From Bacteroidaceae bacterium (GTDB lineage: Bacteria > Bacteroidota > Bacteroidia > Bacteroidales > Bacteroidaceae): a DNA stretch of 52,911 nucleotides. The notes below the pieces were generated by a model. That model ran no database searches and was not told the origin of the DNA. It saw nothing but the letters and a program-made list of their open reading frames with translations. Location: positions 1 through 52,911 of the forward strand of contig JAGAQH010000003.1 in the NCBI GenBank assembly GCA_017622815.1. Direction: 5' to 3'. Numbering within the stretch: the first letter of the stretch is position 1; every line of letters starts with the position of its first letter. The translations under genes and the position numbers were made by a program. Positions 45,477 through 52,911 of this stretch are shown here, piece by piece.

Positions 45477-46106
45477 ATGCACAAAAGCACGGAAACGATG
45501 ACAACAAAGGACATCTGGTTTACACTGCGCTCGGCATTCATTGCCGGCATCTGCATAGGCATAGCCGGTTTCGGCTATCTGGCAGAGAAGAACATCATAG
45601 GAGCGGTACTCTTCTCCTTCGGTCTCTTAGCCGTGGTGGGCTACAGCCTCAAACTCTACACCGGCACGGCAGGCTTCTTCAAGAAAGGAGAATTCTCCCA
45701 GGTCATGCTGATTCTCTTCGGCAATCTTATGGGTTGCGCCGCCATGTCCCTGATACTCCGATGCTCGCCCATGCCCTTGCAGGAGACTGCCCAAGGCATT
45801 ATGGAAGCCCGTCTGGCCTTAGGCCCCGTGAAAGGCGGCATACTGGCAATAGGGTGCGGCTTCATCATGACCACCGTAGTGACCTTTGCTCGCGAGGGCA
45901 AGAACCTGCCCATGCTATTCGGCATCCCCGTCTTCATCAACTGTGGCTTCCCTCATTGCGTGGCAGACTCCTTCTTCTATCTGTGCGTTCCCACAGACTT
46001 CACCCTTGCCCATCTGCCACAGGTGCTTGCCTTCTGGTTTGCTATCGCATCGGGCAACTTCCTGGGATGCAATGTCTACCGTCTCATAATGCGCAAGACG
46101 AAGTAA
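45477..46106 (+). CDS. Formate/nitrite transporter (FNT) family channel
   Basis: 209 aa from ATG 45477 (ATG 45498 is also possible); upstream frame crosses the promoter. About six TM segments. ILFGNLMGCAAM matches the FNT NLxGA motif, and FINCGFPHCVADSFFYLCVP matches the pore-lining GFEHSVANM(F/Y) block with the central His kept. Members move formate, nitrite, hydrosulfide or acetate; substrate is not determined here. The protein is short for the family (usually ~270 aa). NudC follows on the same strand after 64 bp. Confidence 0.82.
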   Translation: MHKSTETMTTKDIWFTLRSAFIAGICIGIAGFGYLAEKNIIGAVLFSFGLLAVVGYSLKLYTGTAGFFKKGEFSQVMLILFGNLMGCAAMSLILRCSPMPLQETAQGIMEARLALGPVKGGILAIGCGFIMTTVVTFAREGKNLPMLFGIPVFINCGFPHCVADSFFYLCVPTDFTLAHLPQVLAFWFAIASGNFLGCNVYRLIMRKTK

Positions 46107-46170
46107 GGGGACAATACCCCATTTGCAGTCTTCGCTTTTAAGTTCCCCGTTCTCAGATATCTGTTCCCCC

Positions 46171-46950
46171 ATGGCCATAATCCTGTCACCCGAAACCTCA
46201 AGCTGCCGATGCATAGCCCTGGCCGGTGCGGAGGTTGTTTTGCGACGCGACGGCAGACCCTTGGTATTCGGAGATTTGAAATATCTTCAGGGGGCATCGG
46301 ACGACAACATGTTTTTCGAGGAGAAACATACAGACATCTGCGTGCTGGGGTTGCCACAAACCGTATCTTTGCCCGAAAGTTTTGAAACGACAACCCTACG
46401 AAACTACTTCGCCGAACGCGGAGAGGAGGAATCCCTACCCTACTTCCGTGCCAAGGCGCTATACGAGTGGCTCGGCAAGACACGTTACTGCCCAATATGC
46501 GGTACAAGGTTGGAACCCGGCACAAGCGAGGAAGAAACTTCGCTCGTGTGCCCCAACTGCCACAACATCATCTTCCCTCGGATAGAGCCATGCATCATAG
46601 TACTGGTGAACCGTGGAGACAACATCCTGCTCGCCTTGCACCGTAACCGTATCTCCAAATACTACTCATGTATAGCCGGATTCATGGAGGCTGGAGAGTC
46701 GGCAGAACAGGCAGTAAGGCGCGAGATAATGGAAGAGACAGGCATCAGCGTCCGCAATATCCGCTATTTCGGCAGTCAGAGTTGGCCGTTCCCTTCCCAA
46801 CTGATGCTCGGTTTCACCGCTGAGTACGAAAGCGGAGAAATACATGTGCAGGAAAGCGAACTGCAACGTGCAGCCTGGTTCCCACGCAACAACTGTCCTG
46901 CCACTCCTCCCAAAGGTTCCATAGCCTACAGGCTTATACATCAGGAATAG
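46171..46950 (+). CDS. nudC: NAD(+) diphosphatase (NudC-type Nudix hydrolase)
   Basis: 259 aa from ATG 46171. A zinc-ribbon with CPICG (~107) and CPNC (~126), then the Nudix box GFMEAGESAEQAVRREIMEETGI-type (begins ~169; Gx5Ex7REUxEExGU satisfied). The NADH-specific SQPWPFPxS motif appears as SQSWPFPSQLMLGF with Pro replaced by Ser. NudC cleaves NAD(H) to NMN and AMP and removes NAD caps from RNA. It probably shares the FNT promoter. Confidence 0.92.
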   Translation: MAIILSPETSSCRCIALAGAEVVLRRDGRPLVFGDLKYLQGASDDNMFFEEKHTDICVLGLPQTVSLPESFETTTLRNYFAERGEEESLPYFRAKALYEWLGKTRYCPICGTRLEPGTSEEETSLVCPNCHNIIFPRIEPCIIVLVNRGDNILLALHRNRISKYYSCIAGFMEAGESAEQAVRREIMEETGISVRNIRYFGSQSWPFPSQLMLGFTAEYESGEIHVQESELQRAAWFPRNNCPATPPKGSIAYRLIHQE

Positions 46951-46963
46951 ACACAATACCAAA

Positions 46964-47000
46964 GGCATCGATACGTTCTATACATTCCCGTATCGATGCC
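46964..47000. terminator. Hairpin between convergent nudC and GH2 gene
   Basis: GGCATCGATACG (46964-46975) and CGTATCGATGCC (46989-47000) are perfect 12-bp complements with a 13-nt loop. The flanks have only short T/A runs, so it may serve both directions weakly. Confidence 0.65.
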
Positions 47001-47024
47001 CAGTCTATATAACCAAAAACAAAC

Positions 47025-49493
47025 TTATTCTACTGAGATTTCCATGGTGGAGGATATGCTGCCAGAGGTGGCCGTCACCCTTATCTTTCCAGGCAGAACC
47101 GAAGACTGCACCACCAGTACCAGTTGGCCGTGGAACAACTGCATCTCCGAGCCGAGGAAGGATTCCAACGAGGTGGGGTCGCCGTTGCACAGGCCGCGCA
47201 ATGTGCCTGCACCGCTGACATCAAAGGAAACCTTGTCCGACGCATCTGGGCACAGAGTGCCCTTTGAATCCCGCATGCTTACGGTGATGAAGGCAAGGTC
47301 GTCTCCTCCTGCCTTTATAACACTACGGTCGGCCTCCAGTTTCAGCGTTGTCGGGGCACCTGCCGTGTGCATTGTCTTCTCCATGGCCGGACGACCCTCT
47401 GCATCGTAGGCCACCACACGCAGTTCGCCAGGTTCATACTTCACGGCATCCCATATCAGACGGTAACGGCGGAGCAGGCCTTTTGTCTCTACAAGTTTTT
47501 TTGTCTGCTCGGCAGTACCGGAGGGGATGGTATAGGGTTGTTTCTTCTGTCGTCCAAGGCTACGGCCGTTCAGGAACAGTTCTGCCTCGGGGAAGTCCGT
47601 GTAGACCATCACGGGGACTTCATCGCCTCGCTTCCAGTTCCAGTGAGGAAGGATGTGCAAGGTATGGTCCTTCCGGTTCCACTGCGAGCGGTAGAGATAA
47701 TACCTGTCCTTGGGCAGACCGGCCAGGTCGCAGATGCCGAAATAACTGCTACGGCTAGGCCAATACTCGTCGTAGGGGGTAGGTTCGCCAAGGTAGTCAA
47801 AGCCCGTCCACACGAACTGTCCCATGGTCCACGGACGGTCGTCCATCATTATGAAGTCAGCCTCGGGCAGGTTGCTCCAATAGCAAAAGTCGGTGTCGTA
47901 GGAAGAACACTGGCCTTCCAAGGGGAAACCGCCTGATGTCACCGCCTTTGCCTCACGCGGAGAGGAGCAGGATATGTCGTACACTCCACGGGAAGAAACG
48001 GTACTGGCACTCTCGCTGCCGAGCAGTACCTTCTGGGGCAACCGGGATATGCTCTGGTCAAACTTATGCACACGGTAGTTGAAACCAGCCACGTCCATCA
48101 CCTGTGCAAAGCCGCTCTTCAATGAAGCCTCGGCCTTGTCCATACCCTGCGTAACCGGACGTGTGGGGTCCAGACGGTGGCAGATGTCCTGAAGCCAACG
48201 GCTCAACTGACGTCCCTGCACGCTCCACTGCTCAGGAATCTCGTTGCCGATGCTCCACATCACTATACTGGGATGGTTGCGGTGGCACAGGATAAGGTTG
48301 GTCATGTCGCGCTCGGCCCAGTCCCCGAAGTGCAGGGCATAGCCGTTCTTGCACTTGGGATAGAGCCACATGTCGAAACTCTCTGCCATGACCATCATAC
48401 CCATGGAGTCGCACACCTCCATCTGCATGGTGGAGGGCATATTGTGCGCAGTGCGGATGGCATCGCATCCCATGTCCTTCAATATGCGTATCTGGCGTAT
48501 GAGTGCCGCACGGTTGACAGCAGCACCCAGGGGACCCAGGTCGTGATGCAGGCATACGCCCTGGAACTTCCTGAGTTTTCCGTTGAGATGGAAACCCTTG
48601 TCGTCAACAAGGATTGTACGTACACCTACCTTGTTTGTAGTTTCGTCCACCGTCAGGCCGTCCACCGTCAGGCGTGTGCGCAACGTATATAGATAAGGTG
48701 TCTCCGGGCTCCACAGGCAGGCCTTGGACAATTTCAGTTCCGTGGCACAGTTGCCCAAGGCATCCAAAGCCTCCTCGCTACGGGCCACACAATGTCCCTC
48801 GGCATCAAGCAGGGCATATTCCACACGGGCCTGCGAATGACGGTGCTCCAATCCCTCAATACGGTTGCTTACGGCCAGCACTGCCTTCCTGCCCTCTCCC
48901 TTTGCCATTGTGGTGCGGATAAAGGTATCCCAGTCACGGATATGCGCTTCGGAAGAAAGCGTAAGCCACACCGGACGGTAAAGGCCGCCACCGGGATACC
49001 AGCGGCTGCTCTCCTCCACATTGTTCAGAGTCACCTCTATCGTATTGCGCTGACCGGCCTTGAGGTATGGCGTGGCATCTATCTGGAAAGCATTATAGCC
49101 ATACACCCAGCGTCCTGCCTCCTGTCCGTTTATGTAGACAACAGGTTCTGCCATAGCCCCGTCAAAATTGAGCATGGCATGCCCATAACCCTCCGGAACT
49201 ACAAGTTCGGTACGGTAGAAACCTTTGCCTATCCATGGCAGGCCGCCAGAACGTCCGCTTTTCTCCGTGGCAACCTTCTCGCCGTTCTGCTCTATGGCCA
49301 CAAACTGCAGGTCCCACTTCCTGTCGAACGGACCTCCTATGGCCCAGTCATGCGGAATACGTACGGAATGCCATGTCTGCCTGTCGCGCGAGAACTGCCA
49401 ATCGCGGATGTCCAGAACAGTGCGCTGGGCATAAACCTGGGCAAACAGGCAAAGGCATAACCCCATAATCAGAGAACGGAACTTCATCAACAT
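47025..49493 (-). CDS. Secreted glycoside hydrolase family 2 protein (beta-galactosidase)
   Basis: 822 aa with a signal peptide ending near VYAQ (~22). GH2 layout: sugar-binding jelly roll (~25-210), Ig-like domain, TIM barrel with acid/base Glu in WSIGNEIPE (~416) and nucleophile Glu in LLGSESAS (~493), then additional Ig-like domains. Start may be M3 (49487). With a GH53 endo-galactanase next to it, it probably removes galactose from galacto-oligosaccharides. Last gene of the pullulanase-GH53-GH2 operon, 17 bp after GH53. In B. thetaiotaomicron a GH2 and GH53 pair likewise forms part of a galactan locus. Confidence 0.9.
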   Translation of the reverse strand: MLMKFRSLIMGLCLCLFAQVYAQRTVLDIRDWQFSRDRQTWHSVRIPHDWAIGGPFDRKWDLQFVAIEQNGEKVATEKSGRSGGLPWIGKGFYRTELVVPEGYGHAMLNFDGAMAEPVVYINGQEAGRWVYGYNAFQIDATPYLKAGQRNTIEVTLNNVEESSRWYPGGGLYRPVWLTLSSEAHIRDWDTFIRTTMAKGEGRKAVLAVSNRIEGLEHRHSQARVEYALLDAEGHCVARSEEALDALGNCATELKLSKACLWSPETPYLYTLRTRLTVDGLTVDETTNKVGVRTILVDDKGFHLNGKLRKFQGVCLHHDLGPLGAAVNRAALIRQIRILKDMGCDAIRTAHNMPSTMQMEVCDSMGMMVMAESFDMWLYPKCKNGYALHFGDWAERDMTNLILCHRNHPSIVMWSIGNEIPEQWSVQGRQLSRWLQDICHRLDPTRPVTQGMDKAEASLKSGFAQVMDVAGFNYRVHKFDQSISRLPQKVLLGSESASTVSSRGVYDISCSSPREAKAVTSGGFPLEGQCSSYDTDFCYWSNLPEADFIMMDDRPWTMGQFVWTGFDYLGEPTPYDEYWPSRSSYFGICDLAGLPKDRYYLYRSQWNRKDHTLHILPHWNWKRGDEVPVMVYTDFPEAELFLNGRSLGRQKKQPYTIPSGTAEQTKKLVETKGLLRRYRLIWDAVKYEPGELRVVAYDAEGRPAMEKTMHTAGAPTTLKLEADRSVIKAGGDDLAFITVSMRDSKGTLCPDASDKVSFDVSGAGTLRGLCNGDPTSLESFLGSEMQLFHGQLVLVVQSSVLPGKIRVTATSGSISSTMEISVE

Positions 49494-49510
49494 AACGGTT
49501 CAGGATATTG

Positions 49511-50812
49511 TTACTTTTCTTTACACAGGAACTTCTCATTGCCACGGATATAGGCGCCGTGTTCGGGTACGGCATACAGGCGCCGGCCACCCATGTCGTA
49601 AATCTTGTCGGTACTGCATGCACCCGACGGCGTAATGTCCTTCACACCGGTAGTAGGGGCAAAAGCCTTGAAGGCATCAAGGGCTTCACTGGAATTAAGG
49701 GCATGGGGACTGTTGCCGTTGGTCCACAGTCCGCGGTTGAGCCAACCGTTCTGCACCACGGCATTCTTGCCGTTGCCGCACTCTTCAGGAAACCAATAGT
49801 ACAGAGCCTTTACATCAAGGGAATTCAAGGTTTTCACCAGGTCATGCAGGAACATGGCCTGGCCCTCCTTGGTAAACTCCCAGTCCTTGCACACTGCATC
49901 CGACGGTCCCCACTGGTAATTGTAGGCAGTTTCCACAAGGTGGATGTCCTTTCCAGGCAGGGCTTGTCTCAGTGTCTTTACCGTTGAGGACAAAGTATTG
50001 AGGTCGCCATGCCAGAAGGGATAATAACTCAATCCAATGATGTCGTAATCCGTGAAACCGGCCTTGGCAACCCACTCATAGAAATTCCTTGCCCACTCGG
50101 GCTCGCCACTTCGTTCTATATGCAGGATGATGCGTGCTTCCTTAGCATCAGAGGCACGGACACCCTCTGCCGCCGCTCCGAGCAAGGATGCCAGACGGAC
50201 AATCTGCGCCTCCTGCTTCTCGTATGAGAACCATTGCGGATCCAGGTAGATTACGTGCCTGCTCTTGTCCTTGGCGGAGAGGTTGTCCCACAACATACCG
50301 TAACTGACCTCGTTGCCTATCTGCACATAGTCTGGCGTGGCTCCTGCCGCCACCAGGGCATCTATGCTCTCTGTAGTATAGGCACGCACCTTGTCTGCCA
50401 AAGCATTGGTGGCGGTAGTCTTGTCCATGTTCCAGGACTGCGGTATCCATTGCTGGGCAGGGTCTGTCCATGTGTCGCTGTAGAATATGTCCAGCAGGAA
50501 CAGCATTCCGGCCTCCTTTATGCGTCGGCCCAGTTGCTTCACATACTCCAAGTCCTGGCACGTACCAGGGTCGCTATCCTGTGTCGGGTCGACCATCAGC
50601 CTTACACGTGCCGCGGTCCAACCGGCCTCGTCGTGCAGGAACGTTATCAGGTCGGGGATAACATTGCCATCAGCATCCAGCCACTGGTCTCCGGCCTGCT
50701 CGTATGCAGGTATCAGCGATATGTCGCCACCTACCACACGGTCCTCGGCACTGCAAATGAAAGGTATGCAGCACAGTGCCAACAGTGCATACAGTCTTCC
50801 CGTCTTGAACAT
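49511..50812 (-). CDS. Arabinogalactan endo-beta-1,4-galactanase (GH53)
   Basis: 433 aa from ATG 50812 (upstream in-frame codons lie inside the pullulanase gene). Signal peptide ending near CSAE (~22). The GH53 barrel has acid/base Glu in YVQIGNEVSYGMLW (~167) and nucleophile Glu in IHLVETAYNY (~293), with the LRDPGKQ-equivalent N-terminal SLIPAYEQAG. It cuts beta-1,4-galactan side chains of pectin. It starts 11 bp after the pullulanase stop, so it is in one transcript. No lipobox is evident, so periplasmic or released location is likely; C-terminal ~40 residues (YDMGGRRLYAVPEHGAYIRG) form a sorting-like beta tail. Confidence 0.92.
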   Translation of the reverse strand: MFKTGRLYALLALCCIPFICSAEDRVVGGDISLIPAYEQAGDQWLDADGNVIPDLITFLHDEAGWTAARVRLMVDPTQDSDPGTCQDLEYVKQLGRRIKEAGMLFLLDIFYSDTWTDPAQQWIPQSWNMDKTTATNALADKVRAYTTESIDALVAAGATPDYVQIGNEVSYGMLWDNLSAKDKSRHVIYLDPQWFSYEKQEAQIVRLASLLGAAAEGVRASDAKEARIILHIERSGEPEWARNFYEWVAKAGFTDYDIIGLSYYPFWHGDLNTLSSTVKTLRQALPGKDIHLVETAYNYQWGPSDAVCKDWEFTKEGQAMFLHDLVKTLNSLDVKALYYWFPEECGNGKNAVVQNGWLNRGLWTNGNSPHALNSSEALDAFKAFAPTTGVKDITPSGACSTDKIYDMGGRRLYAVPEHGAYIRGNEKFLCKEK

Positions 50813-50823
50813 AGCCTTAGGTT

Positions 50824-52773
50824 TTATTCGGTCTTGTATATTATCAGGGCAGATTGCGGAGCAACGGTAACCTTGCCTCCGTGCATCTTGCCCAGGCCGT
50901 CGGCACATACCATGCCGTCGTGGCACACCACGGTGTAAAGTCCCTCGGGAACGTTGACCTGCTGGGGAGTCTTGTTGCTGTTCATCACGCATACAATCTC
51001 TTTCCATGTGTCACCTACGGCGGCACCGTTCAGTGTGAAGGCTATCACACAGGACGGTGCTTCCAGGAAACGGAGGTTCTGGCGCACCAGACCGGCATCG
51101 CCCATACGGAAAGCCTTGTGCTGCTTGCGTATGTCTATCAGCCCACGGTAGTACATGAACAGTTCGGGGTGTTCCATCAGGCGTGACCAGTCTATCTGGT
51201 TGATGGAGTCGGGCTGGTTGTAACTGTTGTGCACACCCTTCTTGTCGCGGAAAGCCTCCTCGCCTGCCCACAGGAAGGGAACACCCTGCGAGGTCAGCAC
51301 AAAGGTCTGTGCCAACTGGCTCAGGCGTACCACCTCCTTGTCGGAAATGCCGGGGATGCTGGTACGCAGACGGTCCACCAGACTCATATCGTCGTGACAA
51401 CTCACATAACTTACGTGCTGTGAAGGCTGTGCTGCCCAGGCTGCCTTGCTGTAGTTCACCTTGGACATATCCACGCCATTGTGGGCAATGCCGCCAACAA
51501 TGCCGAACTTCACGCTCTCCTCGTGCCCTGCCTTGCCGGCAAGATAGGCAGACTGCGTGTCGTCCGAGAAGGGACCGCGCAGTGCATCGCGCATCTCATC
51601 GGCAAACGCACCGATGCCTGGCATGCGGTAGGTGTGCGCCTTCATGGCACACAGGTTATAGTCGATGGCAGGAGAACCGGCGGCCCAACCTTCACCATAG
51701 ATGGTGATGGAAGGGTCTATCTTGTCCAGTTCCTTGCGTATGAGATTCATGGTCTCTATGTCATGGATTCCCATCAGATCGAAGCGGAAACCGTCTATGT
51801 GGTACTCCTCCACCCAGTAGCGGACGCTCTCAAGCATGAAGCGGCGCATCAGCGGACGCTCGCTGGCCGTCTCATTGCCACAACCCGAAGCGTTGGCATA
51901 GTCTCCGCCCGTAGTGCCTATGTCGCCACTGGCACCCTGTCCGGGAGCAGTCTTGCGATAGTAGTAGTCGGGGTAAGTCAGTTGGAAGTTGCTGCCGTCT
52001 ATGTTCATGCAATGGTTATACACCACATCCAGGATAACACGGATGCCGGCATCGTGCAATGCCTGCACCATCTGCTTGAATTCGCGTATCCTCACCTCCG
52101 GAGTCCTTGCATCGGTACTGTAACTTCCCTCGGGCACATTGTAGTTCAGGGGATCGTAACCCCAGTTGTACTGAGGTTTCTCAGGCTGGGACTCGTCCAC
52201 GGTAAAGTAGTCGTAACTGGGCAGTATCTGCACGGCATTAACGCCCAATGTCTTCAGGTACCATATATTGTGCGGTTCCGTCAGGGCAAGGAACTTGCCG
52301 GGATAACGGCTCTTGCTGGAGGGATGTATGCTGAAATCGCGATGGTGCATCTCGTACACAACCATGTCCGAGGCATTCTCCAGCCTTGGGCGCACATCCT
52401 TGTCCCAACCCTCTGGGTCGGTATCTTCCATCCTGACAATGGCAGCACGTTTTCCGTTCACGCCCACTGCCTTGGCAAAGGTACCGGGGCACTCGCCGCG
52501 ACCTATGTCGAAGGTATAGAAATATCCTGCCCAATCGCCCTTCAGACTTGCACGCCAACGGTCCAGACCATTGCGCTTCATCTTCAGCACATGCACGGGT
52601 TTCACGGCATCGGCACTCTGGTATATCCTCACCTTCACAGAACGCACGCTGCTGGGGGCGTTCAGGTTGAACACACACTCCTCGCTGCTATACTGCAACT
52701 CGTCAAACTTATCTTGGGCAAACACACTCATGCCTATTATCCAAAGTAGTAATAAAAGAATTTGCCTTTTCAT
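50824..52773 (-). CDS. Type I pullulanase (GH13 alpha-glucan debranching enzyme)
   Basis: 649 aa from ATG 52773 (an ATG at 52803 would put 10 residues before a clean signal peptide, so it is less likely). The type I signature YNWGYDP is at ~203. GH13 catalytic residues: nucleophile Asp in GFRFDLMG (~329), acid/base Glu in YGEGWAAG (~359), transition-state Asp in SCHDDMSL (~459). It hydrolyses alpha-1,6 bonds in pullulan and starch dextrins. Signal cleavage near VFAQ (~20). First gene of a three-gene operon with two beta-galactan enzymes, an unexpected substrate pairing. Confidence 0.93.
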   Translation of the reverse strand: MKRQILLLLLWIIGMSVFAQDKFDELQYSSEECVFNLNAPSSVRSVKVRIYQSADAVKPVHVLKMKRNGLDRWRASLKGDWAGYFYTFDIGRGECPGTFAKAVGVNGKRAAIVRMEDTDPEGWDKDVRPRLENASDMVVYEMHHRDFSIHPSSKSRYPGKFLALTEPHNIWYLKTLGVNAVQILPSYDYFTVDESQPEKPQYNWGYDPLNYNVPEGSYSTDARTPEVRIREFKQMVQALHDAGIRVILDVVYNHCMNIDGSNFQLTYPDYYYRKTAPGQGASGDIGTTGGDYANASGCGNETASERPLMRRFMLESVRYWVEEYHIDGFRFDLMGIHDIETMNLIRKELDKIDPSITIYGEGWAAGSPAIDYNLCAMKAHTYRMPGIGAFADEMRDALRGPFSDDTQSAYLAGKAGHEESVKFGIVGGIAHNGVDMSKVNYSKAAWAAQPSQHVSYVSCHDDMSLVDRLRTSIPGISDKEVVRLSQLAQTFVLTSQGVPFLWAGEEAFRDKKGVHNSYNQPDSINQIDWSRLMEHPELFMYYRGLIDIRKQHKAFRMGDAGLVRQNLRFLEAPSCVIAFTLNGAAVGDTWKEIVCVMNSNKTPQQVNVPEGLYTVVCHDGMVCADGLGKMHGGKVTVAPQSALIIYKTE

Positions 52774-52782
52774 CCTTAATTC

Positions 52783-52880
52783 CGCAACACTATAGTTTAA
52801 CATTATTTATAAGTGCCTGAGCAACAAAAAGTTGCCCAGGATTTTGCCATGTCAGAATTTTCACTTACCTTAGTGTTGCG
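52783..52880. promoter_or_regulatory. Inverted repeat pair, probable divergent promoter/operator region
   Basis: CGCAACACTA (52783-52792) and TAGTGTTGCG (52871-52880) are perfect complements 78 bp apart. Each reads outward as TAGTGTTG, one mismatch from the TAnnTTTG -7 box: the left copy points toward the pullulanase start 10 nt away, the right copy toward a gene beyond the window. Alternatively they are sites for a regulator. Confidence 0.45.
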
Positions 52881-52911
52881 AAAAGAAGACAAGCAAAACT
52901 CTAATATGACA

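Overview
This window is chromosomal DNA of a Bacteroidota bacterium, most likely order Bacteroidales and probably Prevotellaceae. The evidence is the gene content and order (mraZ to ftsZ without murB or ddl, followed by recO, tRNA-Glu, rpsT and gyrB), promoters of the Bacteroidetes type (TTTG, 19-20 bp, TAnnTTTG) upstream of many genes, A-rich leaders in place of strong Shine-Dalgarno sites, a DNPR-type MurE (meso-diaminopimelate peptidoglycan) and secreted enzymes of the polysaccharide-utilisation kind. The species assignment is inference. I see no insertion sequence, prophage, CRISPR array or rRNA operon.

Layout. 1-8.6 kb, minus strand: a truncated PlsC-type acyltransferase with its own promoter, then a tight run transcribed right to left of acyl-CoA ligase, prfB, CYTH phosphatase, two tandem sodium:neurotransmitter-type symporters and a helix-hairpin-helix membrane protein. 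8.8-9.8 kb, plus: an ArgE/DapE-type M20 deacylase on a divergent promoter. 9.8-16.4 kb, minus: a compact probable operon of N-acyltransferase, dgt, dut, TPR protein, DUF4292-type lipoprotein and an EnvC-like murein-hydrolase activator, joining dNTP-pool sanitation with envelope functions. 16.4-20.5 kb, minus: a small secreted protein, a secreted Ig/OB-fold protein, a 7-TM AraC-type regulator and a secreted cyclophilin. 20.7-36.0 kb, plus: the complete division and cell-wall (dcw) cluster mraZ-rsmH-ftsL-ftsI-murE-mraY-murD-ftsW-murG-murC-ftsQ-ftsA-ftsZ, preceded by a MraZ-type operator of 10-bp repeats. 36.0-43.5 kb: recO (minus), tRNA-Glu, rpsT, gyrB, pnp (minus), greA and a HIT protein. 43.5-47 kb: mannose-1-phosphate guanylyltransferase, a basic envelope protein, an FNT-family channel and NudC. 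47-52.8 kb, minus: a carbohydrate operon of pullulanase, GH53 endo-galactanase and GH2 beta-galactosidase, without SusC/SusD inside the window.

The coding content is mostly conserved housekeeping. The less expected signals are non-coding: (i) two intergenic arrays with a 23-bp pitch in which each unit carries a short hairpin whose stem sequence changes while pairing is largely kept (18.37-18.51 kb and 39.78-39.84 kb); (ii) a perfect 17-bp inverted repeat inside the 3' end of recO, where ftsZ and recO converge with only 5 bp between them; (iii) a terminator-like hairpin in the greA leader; (iv) a 10-bp tandem repeat in the recO reading frame; (v) a 7-TM/AraC regulator whose promoter sits almost on its start codon; (vi) a 10-bp inverted repeat at the right edge that looks like paired divergent promoters or an operator.

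All calls come from reading the sequence and recalled family knowledge. No database search or structure prediction was run.
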